Shown: in pieces, positions 8,206-15,055 of the stretch | How positions within the stretch are numbered: position 1 is the stretch's first letter | How the letters are laid out: every line of letters begins with the position of its first letter | Assembly (NCBI RefSeq): GCF_000381985.1 | Contig: NZ_KB907345.1 | Coordinates: forward strand, 62,001 to 126,000 | Direction of reading: 5' to 3' | Source of the DNA: Novispirillum itersonii subsp. itersonii ATCC 12639 | GTDB taxonomy: Bacteria > Pseudomonadota > Alphaproteobacteria > Rhodospirillales > Rhodospirillaceae | DNA: 64,000 bases | The notes under the pieces: generated by a model | Databases searched by the model: none | Told to the model about the DNA's origin: nothing | What the model saw: the letters and a program-made list of their open reading frames with translations, nothing else | Program-made: the position numbers and the translations under genes

Positions 8206-10839
8206 TTACCGCAGCAGCCGCACCACCCCGGCGTTGCCGTCCACCTCCACCGTTTCGCCGTCGCACAGGCGGCTGAGGATGCCGGGGCAGTTGACCACGG
8301 CGGGCAGCCCGTATTCCCGCGCCACGATGGCGGTATGAGAGATCCAGCCCCCGGTCTCGGCCACCACCGCCCCGGCACGCAGGAACAGCGGCGTCCATGC
8401 CGGGTCGGTGGCGGGGGCGACCAGAATATCCCCGGCCTGAAGGCGGTGGCCGTCGGCAGGGTGATGCAGCAGCCGCACGGTGCCGCGTATCACCCCGCCG
8501 GAAACCCCCATGCCGACCAGCGTGGTATCGGTGGCGGCGACACTGGTGGGCGGCGGCAGCGCCACCCCGGCGGTGATGACGGCGGGGGTCTGGTCCGGCA
8601 GGCGGGCATGACCGGCGCGCCGGTCCGCAATGCGGCGGCGCAGCGGCAGGGGGGCTTTAAGCAGATGGTGCCAGACCTCCTGCCGGGTGCAGAAAAAGAT
8701 GTCGTCCGGGCGGTCGGTCTGGCCCCGTTCCACCAGCCGTCGCCCCAGCTCCAGCATCAGGGTCCGCAGGCTGTCGAGCAGGGCGACCAGCGTTGATTTG
8801 GCCTCTTCCCGGGCGGCGGCATCGGTGGCGGCGGTGGCGGTCAGGGCCCGTACCAGCGGCCGCAGCAGCAGCGGCACCTGTGTCCAGGCTTCACTGCGGC
8901 GGCGGCTGGCGCGCAGGGCGCTTTCCCCGGCGGTATCGGCCCCGCCGGTCAGGTGCCCGGCGATGACGTCAAGCAGCCAGCGCGGATCATCGCGCCAGCG
9001 CGGGCTGGCAATGTCGATCTCATCAATGCCGCGATGGCCGAAGGTGGCGAGAAAATCGGCGAAGGCCGCGCGGAAGGGCGATGTCGGCGGCAGGGTCTGC
9101 CAGTCGGGGCGGCGGTCGGGCAACTGGCAGATCCAGCGCAGGGCGTCGGGGTCGCGGCGGATCAGGTCGGCCAGACTGAGCAGGCGGCTGCCATGGTCGG
9201 CGCTGGTGACGCCGCCGCGCCCGGCCATCAAGGCCGAGGCGAGTTCGGTCCCGCGTCCGGGCCGGACCCGGTCCAGCAGCAGGCGCACCGGCAGCACCCC
9301 GCCACCGCCGAAAATCAGCCCGGTCAGAATCACGTCATCGGGGGCGATCAGGCAGCACAGGGTATCGGCGCGCTCGATCAGCGCCGTATCCGGCAGGGGG
9401 TCCAGCGGGGCGGCGGACAGGCGGGCCGCCTCGGCCCGCACGGCGGCGACGCGGGCGGGCAGGGCCCGGCGCATCTGCTTCAGGGCCCGGTTGACCCGGC
9501 TGAGGGAGCGCATCCAGCGCAGCCGGTCGCGCCACCCGGCGGGGGGCACGGCAATGGCGGGCTGATGGCCGCCGATCATACTGTTGAACAGGGCGGGCGG
9601 GGTGCCGAACTGCCTCCAGCTTTCCCACTGCATCTGGGAAAGGTTCAGATACATCCGCCCGTGAAACAGCCGGAACCGCCGGATTTCCGGGGCGGTGTCG
9701 CTGCCGGTGGCCCGGGCCGGGGCCTGCAGGGCCCGTTGCAGCAGGTCGCGGGACAGGCTCCAGCCCATCGGCGACGGCGGGCGGGCCACCACTTCCCGCA
9801 CATTGGCGTCAGACCACAGCAGGGGCTGGCCGCTGATGGCGGCGGGCATCGGCTCCGGCTGGCGGGTCACCGGGCGGGCCTGCACCAGCCACAGGCGGTC
9901 GCCATCCCAGACCCATTCGATATCCTGCGGGGTTTCAAAGGTCCCGAGGGTATCTTCAACCTGCCGGGCCAGACGGGCGAGATCCAGCGCCGCCGCCTGT
10001 GGCAGGGCCGGGCGGGTATCGCCGCCGGGGACGGTTTCGGTGGTGGTCCCGCCCCCGGCGGCGGGGACGAAGCGCAGCTCTTTCCGCCCCGGCATCCACT
10101 GCACGATCCGGGCGTCGCTGCCATCGCGCAGGCTGCCGTCGGGGTTAAACTCAATCACGATGTTATCGGGGTCACAGCGGCCCTGCACCACCGCTTCACC
10201 AAGGCCGAAGGCGGCGGCGATGCGCACATGGTCGTGGCGTCCGCTGCGCGGATCCTGCGAGAAGGCGACCCCGGCGGCGACGGCGGACAGCATCGGCAGC
10301 ATCAGCACGGCGGGGTCAATCGGCCCGGTCAGCCGCAGGCGGCGGCGGTAACTGAGGGCGGCATCCCCCCAGGCGGAGGCCCAGCAGGCCCGCACCGCGT
10401 ACTCCAGCGCCGCCATCCCGCCGACATGCAGCAGAGAAGTATGGATCCCGGCGAAGGAGGCGGCAGCGGAATCTTCCCCCGAGACCGAGGAGCGTACCGC
10501 CAGCGACGGCCAGCGCGCCGCCAGCCCGGCCAGCGCGGTCAGCAGGGCGGGGGGCATCGCGGCGGTGGCGATGGCCTGTTGCAGCCCGGCGGCGGTGTCT
10601 GCCGGGGTGATGGCGGTCTCCGGGTCCGGGGTTGCCCGCTGCCACAGCCCGGTCAGGCCGTTGCTGTCCAGAAAATGCCGGAAGGCGGTGACCGGCAGCA
10701 CCGCCAGATCGGGCACGGGAAAGCCGAGGCTGCTCAGACGGGCCAGCGCGGCTGCTTTTCCGCCGGTCTGGCCCGGTGCCGCAGACAGGATGGCGTCTGC
10801 CCCGGTCAGCAGCAGGGGGGTGGTGGGAAGGGCGTTCAT
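8206..10839 (-). CDS. PEP-synthase / rifampicin-phosphotransferase-like dikinase
   Basis: An 877-residue protein with an N-terminal ATP-grasp module (PPDK N-terminal type, about residues 10-330) showing GQTGGKAAALARLSSLGFPVPD and VRSSVSGEDSAAASFAGIH. A helical middle of unclear role follows. The C-terminal swivelling phosphohistidine domain has TGGWISHTAIVAREYGLPAV with the acceptor His near residue 835. The TIM-barrel PEP/pyruvate domain of true PpsA is not evident. The order ATP-grasp, linker, His domain is that of rifampicin phosphotransferase and related antibiotic- or metabolite-phosphorylating enzymes, so the substrate may be a small molecule other than pyruvate. Its ATG overlaps the TetR stop (ATGA), showing translational coupling. 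An SLC13 permease follows, so uptake or export plus phosphorylation of one ligand is plausible. Confidence 0.85.
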   Translation of the reverse strand: MNALPTTPLLLTGADAILSAAPGQTGGKAAALARLSSLGFPVPDLAVLPVTAFRHFLDSNGLTGLWQRATPDPETAITPADTAAGLQQAIATAAMPPALLTALAGLAARWPSLAVRSSVSGEDSAAASFAGIHTSLLHVGGMAALEYAVRACWASAWGDAALSYRRRLRLTGPIDPAVLMLPMLSAVAAGVAFSQDPRSGRHDHVRIAAAFGLGEAVVQGRCDPDNIVIEFNPDGSLRDGSDARIVQWMPGRKELRFVPAAGGGTTTETVPGGDTRPALPQAAALDLARLARQVEDTLGTFETPQDIEWVWDGDRLWLVQARPVTRQPEPMPAAISGQPLLWSDANVREVVARPPSPMGWSLSRDLLQRALQAPARATGSDTAPEIRRFRLFHGRMYLNLSQMQWESWRQFGTPPALFNSMIGGHQPAIAVPPAGWRDRLRWMRSLSRVNRALKQMRRALPARVAAVRAEAARLSAAPLDPLPDTALIERADTLCCLIAPDDVILTGLIFGGGGVLPVRLLLDRVRPGRGTELASALMAGRGGVTSADHGSRLLSLADLIRRDPDALRWICQLPDRRPDWQTLPPTSPFRAAFADFLATFGHRGIDEIDIASPRWRDDPRWLLDVIAGHLTGGADTAGESALRASRRRSEAWTQVPLLLRPLVRALTATAATDAAAREEAKSTLVALLDSLRTLMLELGRRLVERGQTDRPDDIFFCTRQEVWHHLLKAPLPLRRRIADRRAGHARLPDQTPAVITAGVALPPPTSVAATDTTLVGMGVSGGVIRGTVRLLHHPADGHRLQAGDILVAPATDPAWTPLFLRAGAVVAETGGWISHTAIVAREYGLPAVVNCPGILSRLCDGETVEVDGNAGVVRLLR

Positions 10840-11438
10840 CGGCGGGTTGCTCCGTGCAGGAACAGGGTCAAAATGCGCTGGAAGTCTGTACGCAGCGCTG
10901 CGGGATCGGGATCTGTCAGGCAGCGCAGGGTGACGCCCAGATAGAGCATCTGCAGATTATCCGACAGGGCATCGGCGCTGATGTCGGGCCGGATGTCGCC
11001 CTCGGCCTGCCCCTGTTCCAGCACTTTGGTCAGGATGATGCCGAAGCCGCTGCGGCGGTGGTCGCCTGCCGGGTTTGCCATCTGGCTGAAGCGGTGCCGC
11101 AGATAGGCGGGAAACAGCCCGTCGTGGCGGTCAATCCAGCGGACGGATGCCTCAAACAGCCCTTCCAGCCGGGTGGCGGTGGTGCCGGGGGCTTCGATCA
11201 GGCCCAGCATCTCGGGGCGGGCGGTGGCGATATCGGCGCGGACGATGGCGGCAGCAATGGCGTCTTTGGTCGGAAAGTGGCTGTACAGGGTTGCCTTGGC
11301 GACGTCGGCGGCGGCGGCGATCTGTTCCATGGTGACGGTGCTGAAGCCGTCGCGGGCGAACAGGTCGGCGGCAATGGCGACAATCTCATCATGGGCAGCC
11401 TGCCGCTTGCGTTCCCGCCGGGTTGAAGGGATGGGCAT
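10836..11438 (-). CDS. TetR/AcrR-family transcriptional regulator
   Basis: A 200-residue regulator. The HTH is clear at about residues 15-60, with AHDEIVAIAADLFARDGFSTVTM, IAAAADVAKATLYSHFPTKD and the usual Tyr-Ser-His-Phe end of the recognition helix. The C-terminal 140 residues form the ligand-binding helical domain. The longer frame to 11594 runs through the operator region and was rejected in favour of the ATG at 11438. It is the first gene of a likely three-gene operon (tetR, PEP-synthase-like, SLC13 permease). A perfect 15-bp palindrome lies 25 bp upstream of its start, so autorepression and control of the two downstream genes is expected. Confidence 0.92.
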   Translation of the reverse strand: MPIPSTRRERKRQAAHDEIVAIAADLFARDGFSTVTMEQIAAAADVAKATLYSHFPTKDAIAAAIVRADIATARPEMLGLIEAPGTTATRLEGLFEASVRWIDRHDGLFPAYLRHRFSQMANPAGDHRRSGFGIILTKVLEQGQAEGDIRPDISADALSDNLQMLYLGVTLRCLTDPDPAALRTDFQRILTLFLHGATRR

Positions 11439-11462
11439 CGGACCTCGCAGGGCGTTATAAAC

Positions 11463-11493
11463 TTGAACGTCGTTCAAAAATAATACGCCGTTC
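11463..11493. promoter_or_regulatory. Predicted TetR operator
   Basis: TTGAACGTCGTTCAA (11463-11477) is a perfect palindrome around a central T. A further half-site CGTTCA lies at 11488-11493. The position just upstream of the tetR start and the AT-rich spacer fit a repressor site overlapping the promoter. Confidence 0.75.
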
Positions 11494-11563
11494 AGGTTTG
11501 TCAAGGCGCGGCGGCGGGCCGGGATCATCAGCGGTGCGGCTGAAAGGAATGCTGAAAAGCAAG

Positions 11564-11593
11564 AAACCCCCAAGGTTTCCCTTGGGGGTTTCA
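11564..11593 (-). terminator. Terminator of tRNA-Val copy 1
   Basis: GAAACCCCCAAGG pairs with CCTTGGGGGTTTC across a short loop, immediately 3' of the tRNA on the minus strand. Confidence 0.8.
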
Positions 11594-11668
11594 TGGTGGG
11601 CGATACAAGGATTGAACTTGTGACCCCACCCGTGTGAAGGGTGTGCTCTCCCGCTGAGCTAATCGCCC
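11594..11668 (-). tRNA. tRNA-Val (anticodon CAC), copy 1
   Basis: 75 nt with encoded CCA. The acceptor GGGCGAT pairs with ATCGCCC. The D arm is GCTC/GAGC, the anticodon stem CACCC/GGGTG with loop TTCACAC gives anticodon CAC (Val, codon GUG), and the T arm is ACAAG/CTTGT with loop TTCAATC. It is identical to the copy at 12594-12668. Confidence 0.96.
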
Positions 11669-11707
11669 GTTTTACCGGTTGCCGAGATCCTCGGCGTCGG
11701 GAGGCGC

Positions 11708-11736
11708 TTTATAAAAAAGCTGATCCCCCCTGTCAA
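11708..11736 (-). promoter_or_regulatory. Sigma-70 promoter of tRNA-Val copy 1
   Basis: Read on the minus strand: TTGACA, a 17-bp spacer, then TATAAA, about 40 bp before the tRNA 5' end. It is a near-consensus housekeeping promoter, as expected for a tRNA. Confidence 0.8.
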
Positions 11737-11752
11737 CGGGAAAAGAAGAAAA

Positions 11753-12463
11753 TCAGCCGGTCCCGCAGGCCCCATCTGTTCCCAGCCGCACCTGATCGGC
11801 ACGGGCGTCAATACGGGCAACATGGCGGCTTAAGGCCGGGCCGGGGTGCAGCGGGTTACGGTCCAGCGGGTCGGGCAGCAGGGCAGCCAGCAGGGCGGCT
11901 TCCCGTGCGGTCAGCGCGGCGGCGGGTTTACGGAAGTAGTGGCGGGCGGCGGCCTCGGCCCCATACAGGCCGGGGCCGAATTCGACGATGTTCAGATAGG
12001 TTTCCAGAATCCGCCGTTTCGGCCACAGCGTCTCCAGATAGACCGTCAGATACGCCTCCAGCCCCTTGCGCAGGAAGGTCCGGCCCGGCCACAGGTACAG
12101 GTTTTTGGCTGTCTGCATGGAAATGGTGCTGCCGCCGATCAGGGGGCGTCCGCTGCCCAGACGGTCAAAGGCAGTGCCGATCGCATCCCAGTCAAACCCC
12201 CGGTGGGTGCAGAACTTGCCGTCTTCTGACGCGATGACGGCGCGGCGCAGGTGGGGCGAAATGGCGTCCAGCGGCTGCCAGTCTTTTTCCAGCCCGTATC
12301 CCTGTGCGGCGCGGATCAGCATCAGCGGGGTGCCCGGCGGGGGCAGCAGACGGAACAGCAGGGTCAGCACCAGCGGCAGGCCGACGCCAGCCACCAGCAG
12401 GCCGCGCCACAGCAGGCGGCGGGTGCGGGGCGATGGCAGGGACAGGCGGAACGGCAGTGGCAC
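11753..12463 (-). CDS. mtgA: Monofunctional biosynthetic peptidoglycan transglycosylase
   Basis: A 236-residue GT51 enzyme that polymerises lipid II glycan strands at the inner membrane without a transpeptidase domain. One N-terminal transmembrane helix (about residues 19-40) anchors it. GT51 motifs are clear: VIASEDGKFCTHRGFDWDAI with the catalytic Glu, GGSTISMQTAKNLYL, the RKGLEAYLT block, and ILETYLNIVEFGPGLYGAEAAARHYF. The start is a GTG at 12463 with no obvious Shine-Dalgarno, so the exact N-terminus is uncertain by a few codons. It lies between two identical tRNA-Val genes on the same strand, each with its own promoter and terminator, so it is probably transcribed independently. It serves the same envelope pathway as the nearby glmU-glmS operon. 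Confidence 0.95.
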   Translation of the reverse strand: MPLPFRLSLPSPRTRRLLWRGLLVAGVGLPLVLTLLFRLLPPPGTPLMLIRAAQGYGLEKDWQPLDAISPHLRRAVIASEDGKFCTHRGFDWDAIGTAFDRLGSGRPLIGGSTISMQTAKNLYLWPGRTFLRKGLEAYLTVYLETLWPKRRILETYLNIVEFGPGLYGAEAAARHYFRKPAAALTAREAALLAALLPDPLDRNPLHPGPALSRHVARIDARADQVRLGTDGACGTG

Positions 12464-12561
12464 GGGGCGGGGGGATCCGGTCTGTGTGTCTCGGGGCTGA
12501 CAGGCTACCCCCGAATGACCGGCGCCGGAACCCCTGTGAGCTATCCGGGGGCCCGGAAACA

Positions 12562-12592
12562 GGAAACCCCCGAGGTTTCCCTCAGGGGTTTC
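12562..12592 (-). terminator. Terminator of tRNA-Val copy 2
   Basis: GAAACCCCCGAGG pairs with CCTCAGGGGTTTC 3' of the tRNA on the minus strand. It differs from the copy 1 stem at a few positions. Confidence 0.75.
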
Positions 12593-12593
12593 A

Positions 12594-12668
12594 TGGTGGG
12601 CGATACAAGGATTGAACTTGTGACCCCACCCGTGTGAAGGGTGTGCTCTCCCGCTGAGCTAATCGCCC
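12594..12668 (-). tRNA. tRNA-Val (anticodon CAC), copy 2
   Basis: The same 75-nt sequence and cloverleaf as at 11594-11668, exactly 1000 bp away. Identity extends over about 119 bp (12585-12703 against 11585-11703), including the leader, but stops before the promoter. Confidence 0.96.
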
Positions 12669-12708
12669 GTTTTACCGGTTGCCGAGATCCTCGGCGTCGG
12701 GAGCCGGA

Positions 12709-12737
12709 TGTATAAAGATCCGGCTCCCCGCTGTCAA
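12709..12737 (-). promoter_or_regulatory. Sigma-70 promoter of tRNA-Val copy 2
   Basis: Minus-strand TTGACA, 17-bp spacer, TATACA. The spacer sequence differs from that of copy 1 although both core boxes are kept. Confidence 0.8.
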
Positions 12738-12746
12738 CATAAAAAA

Positions 12747-13469
12747 TCACGCCATCGCCGGGGCGGTCAGCACCTGCGCAACCGCCTGCGGTACCTGGGT
12801 AAAATGATCAATCAGCGCATCAGCGCCCAGGCTTTCCAGCGGGCCGTGGCAATAGCCGAACGTGACGCAGACGCTGGGCAGGCCGGCGGCGCGGGCGGCG
12901 GCGCTGTCGTTCAGGCTGTCGCCGATCATCACTGCCGGGCGGCCGGTGGCGTTCAGGCGGTCCAGCGCCGTGGTCAGCGGCAGCGGGTCGGGTTTCAGCG
13001 CCGGGGTGGATCCGCCGCCGATCACCACGGTAAAGAATTTCAGCAGATCCAGCTTTTTCAGCAGGGCGACGGCGGGCTGTTCCGGCTTGTTGGTCACCAC
13101 CGCCATCGGGTGCCCGGCATCGCGCAGGGCGGTCAGGGTTTCCACCACGCCGGGGTAGAGGGTGGTTTCGGTTGAAGGGTGATCGCCGTAAACCGCCATA
13201 AAGCGGTCATAGAGGGTTTCGATGACAGCCTCACCGTCATGGCGCGGGGCGGGCAGGCCGCCGGTGTGGCGGTAGGCGCGTTCCATCAGTTTACGGGCGC
13301 CGTTACCGATCATGGCGGTGATCGCCGGGCGGTCGAGCGCCGGGCGGCCATCCTCGGCCAGCACCGTGTTCACGGCGGTCAGCAGGTCGGGCACGCTGTC
13401 AACCAGCGTTCCGTCAAGGTCGAAGAGGAGGGCAGGAGTTTTAATGTCGGAAATCTGGGGAGTCATCAT
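12747..13469 (-). CDS. gph: HAD-family phosphoglycolate phosphatase
   Basis: A 240-residue HAD hydrolase. Motif I is LLFDLDGTLVDS with the nucleophile Asp, motif II AVVTNKPE, the lysine loop PALKPDP, and motif III/IV VMIGDSLNDSAAARAAG. The helical cap between motifs I and II (about residues 20-90) fits the Gph/PGPase group, which removes phosphate from 2-phosphoglycolate formed by DNA repair or oxygenase side reactions. The ATG at 13469 (second ATG at 13466) was chosen over a long upstream extension that reads through the gph-glmU promoter region. It is divergent from glmU. Close HAD relatives such as pyrophosphatases cannot be fully excluded. Confidence 0.88.
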   Translation of the reverse strand: MMTPQISDIKTPALLFDLDGTLVDSVPDLLTAVNTVLAEDGRPALDRPAITAMIGNGARKLMERAYRHTGGLPAPRHDGEAVIETLYDRFMAVYGDHPSTETTLYPGVVETLTALRDAGHPMAVVTNKPEQPAVALLKKLDLLKFFTVVIGGGSTPALKPDPLPLTTALDRLNATGRPAVMIGDSLNDSAAARAAGLPSVCVTFGYCHGPLESLGADALIDHFTQVPQAVAQVLTAPAMA

Positions 13470-13596
13470 CACATCCGGGATCAGGAGAAAAACAGGGGAC
13501 TGAGAAAATCTGAAACACAACGAAACACGTTTTGATTTTCCGGTTGCATCAGGATATGGCACTTTCCCGACGGACACACCAGTCCGTCTGCCGCTT

Positions 13597-13648
13597 TTTG
13601 TCCCCTGCCGGGGACCGGTGCAGTTTGTCCCCTGCCGGGGACCGGTGC
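13597..13648. promoter_or_regulatory. Tandem 25-bp repeat with palindromic core in the glmU leader
   Basis: A 25-bp sequence occurs at 13597-13621 and again at 13624-13648. Its core, GTCCCCTGCCGGGGAC, is an inverted repeat (GTCCCC / GGGGAC). The two copies lie 40-90 bp before the glmU start in the gph-glmU intergenic region. They could be a double operator or paired RNA hairpins. Confidence 0.6.
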
Positions 13649-13687
13649 GGGCGGGAAAACGAACATTTCAGGTCTGTGGGGTTTTTG

Positions 13688-15043
13688 ATGGCGTCGTCTG
13701 CTGCTGCGATTGTTCTGGCCGCCGGTCTGGGCACCCGTATGAAGTCCTCTCTGCCGAAAGTGCTGCATCCGGTTCTGGGCCGCCCGATGGTCGCCCATGT
13801 GGCGGCGGCGGCGGCGCAGGCAGGGGTTGACCGTCTGGTGGTGGTGGTCGGGCCGGAAGGCGATGCGGTGGCCAGAGTGGTCGCCCCGCACCCGACCGTG
13901 GTGCAGCACGACCGTCTGGGCACCGGCCATGCCGCGCTTCAGGCCCGCGCGGCGCTGGAAGGGTTTACCGGCACGGTGGTGGTGCTGTGCGGCGATGCCC
14001 CGCTGCTGCGCCCGGAAACGGTGCGCGCCCTGATTGATGCGCGGGAAAGCGCCGGGGCCGGGGTGGCGGTGCTGGGGTTCGAGGCTGCCGAGCCGGGGGC
14101 CTATGGCCGCCTGATGCTGGAAGACGGATCCAGCCTGACCGCCATTGTCGAGGCCAAGGAAGCGACCCCGGAGCAACTGGCGGTGCGCTGGTGTAATTCC
14201 GGGGTGCTGGCGATTGACGGTGCCGCCCTGTGGGGCTGGCTGGACCGGATCAGCAACGCCAATGCCAAGGGTGAATATTATCTGACCGACGTGGTGGCGC
14301 TGGCCCGGGCCGATGGCCGTGCCTGCGTGATGGTGCCGTGCCCGGAGCAGGAGGTGATGGGCGTCAACGCCCGGGCCGAGCTGGCGGTGTGCGAAACCGT
14401 GGCCCAGAACCGGATGCGCCAGCAGGCGATGGCCGACGGTGTGACCCTGATTGACCCGGCCACCACTTATTTCAGCTGGGATACCCGGCTGGGGCGGGAT
14501 GTGACGGTTGGCCCGTTCACCGTATTCGGCCCCGGCGTGACGGTGGCGGATGGGGTCGAAATCAAAGGCTTCTGTCATTTTGAGGACTGCACCGTGGCGG
14601 CCGGGGCCAGCGTCGGCCCCTATGCCCGCCTGCGTCCCGGTGCCGAGATCGGTGAAGGGGCCCACATCGGCAACTTTGTCGAGGTCAAGAAGGCGACGGT
14701 CGAGGCCGGGGCCAAGGTCAATCACCTGTCTTACATCGGCGATGCCTTTGTCGGGGCCAAGGCCAATATCGGGGCGGGCACCATCACCTGTAACTATGAC
14801 GGCTTCGGTAAGTATAAGACCACCATCGGCGCCGGGGCCTTTGTCGGGTCCAATTCCTCGCTGGTGGCCCCGGTGACCATCGGGGACGGGGCGATTGTCG
14901 GGGCGGGATCGGTGATCACCCGCGATGTAGAGGCCGACGCGCTGGGTGTGACCCGCGCTGAACAGGTTCAGAAATCCGGCTGGGCGGCCCGGTTCCGGGA
15001 TGTCAAGCGCGCCGCTAAACTTGCCCTTTCGGCGAAGAAGTAA
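13688..15043 (+). CDS. glmU: Bifunctional GlmU: GlcN-1-P acetyltransferase / GlcNAc-1-P uridyltransferase
   Basis: A 451-residue cytoplasmic enzyme making UDP-GlcNAc. The N-terminal nucleotidyltransferase domain starts AAIVLAAGLGTRMKSSLPKVLHPVLGRPM and includes LGTGHA and GDAPLL. The C-terminal left-handed beta-helix shows hexapeptide repeats from about residue 250, with NFVEVKKA, NHLSYIGDA, NIGAGTITCNYDG and GSNSSLVAPVTIGDG, the usual acetyltransferase active-site blocks. Length is normal. The longer frame from 13532 covers the repeat-bearing leader and was not used. It is followed after 12 bp by glmS, so the two form an operon supplying peptidoglycan and lipopolysaccharide precursors. Regulation may involve the tandem palindromes in the leader. 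Confidence 0.97.
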   Translation: MASSAAAIVLAAGLGTRMKSSLPKVLHPVLGRPMVAHVAAAAAQAGVDRLVVVVGPEGDAVARVVAPHPTVVQHDRLGTGHAALQARAALEGFTGTVVVLCGDAPLLRPETVRALIDARESAGAGVAVLGFEAAEPGAYGRLMLEDGSSLTAIVEAKEATPEQLAVRWCNSGVLAIDGAALWGWLDRISNANAKGEYYLTDVVALARADGRACVMVPCPEQEVMGVNARAELAVCETVAQNRMRQQAMADGVTLIDPATTYFSWDTRLGRDVTVGPFTVFGPGVTVADGVEIKGFCHFEDCTVAAGASVGPYARLRPGAEIGEGAHIGNFVEVKKATVEAGAKVNHLSYIGDAFVGAKANIGAGTITCNYDGFGKYKTTIGAGAFVGSNSSLVAPVTIGDGAIVGAGSVITRDVEADALGVTRAEQVQKSGWAARFRDVKRAAKLALSAKK

Positions 15044-15055
15044 GGAAATTCAGAC

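Noticed and set aside
8953-10944. 663-residue + strand frame opposite the PEP-synthase-like gene
   Set aside because: Glycine/glutamine/histidine-rich shadow of a well-supported minus-strand gene with clear motifs.
12251-12637. Small + strand frames over the tRNA-Val region
   Set aside because: They translate the tRNA (VGDTRIELVTPPV is the common tRNA-derived artefact).
15044-15055. glmS ribozyme
   Set aside because: Only 12 bp separate glmU and glmS, so there is no room for the ribozyme fold.
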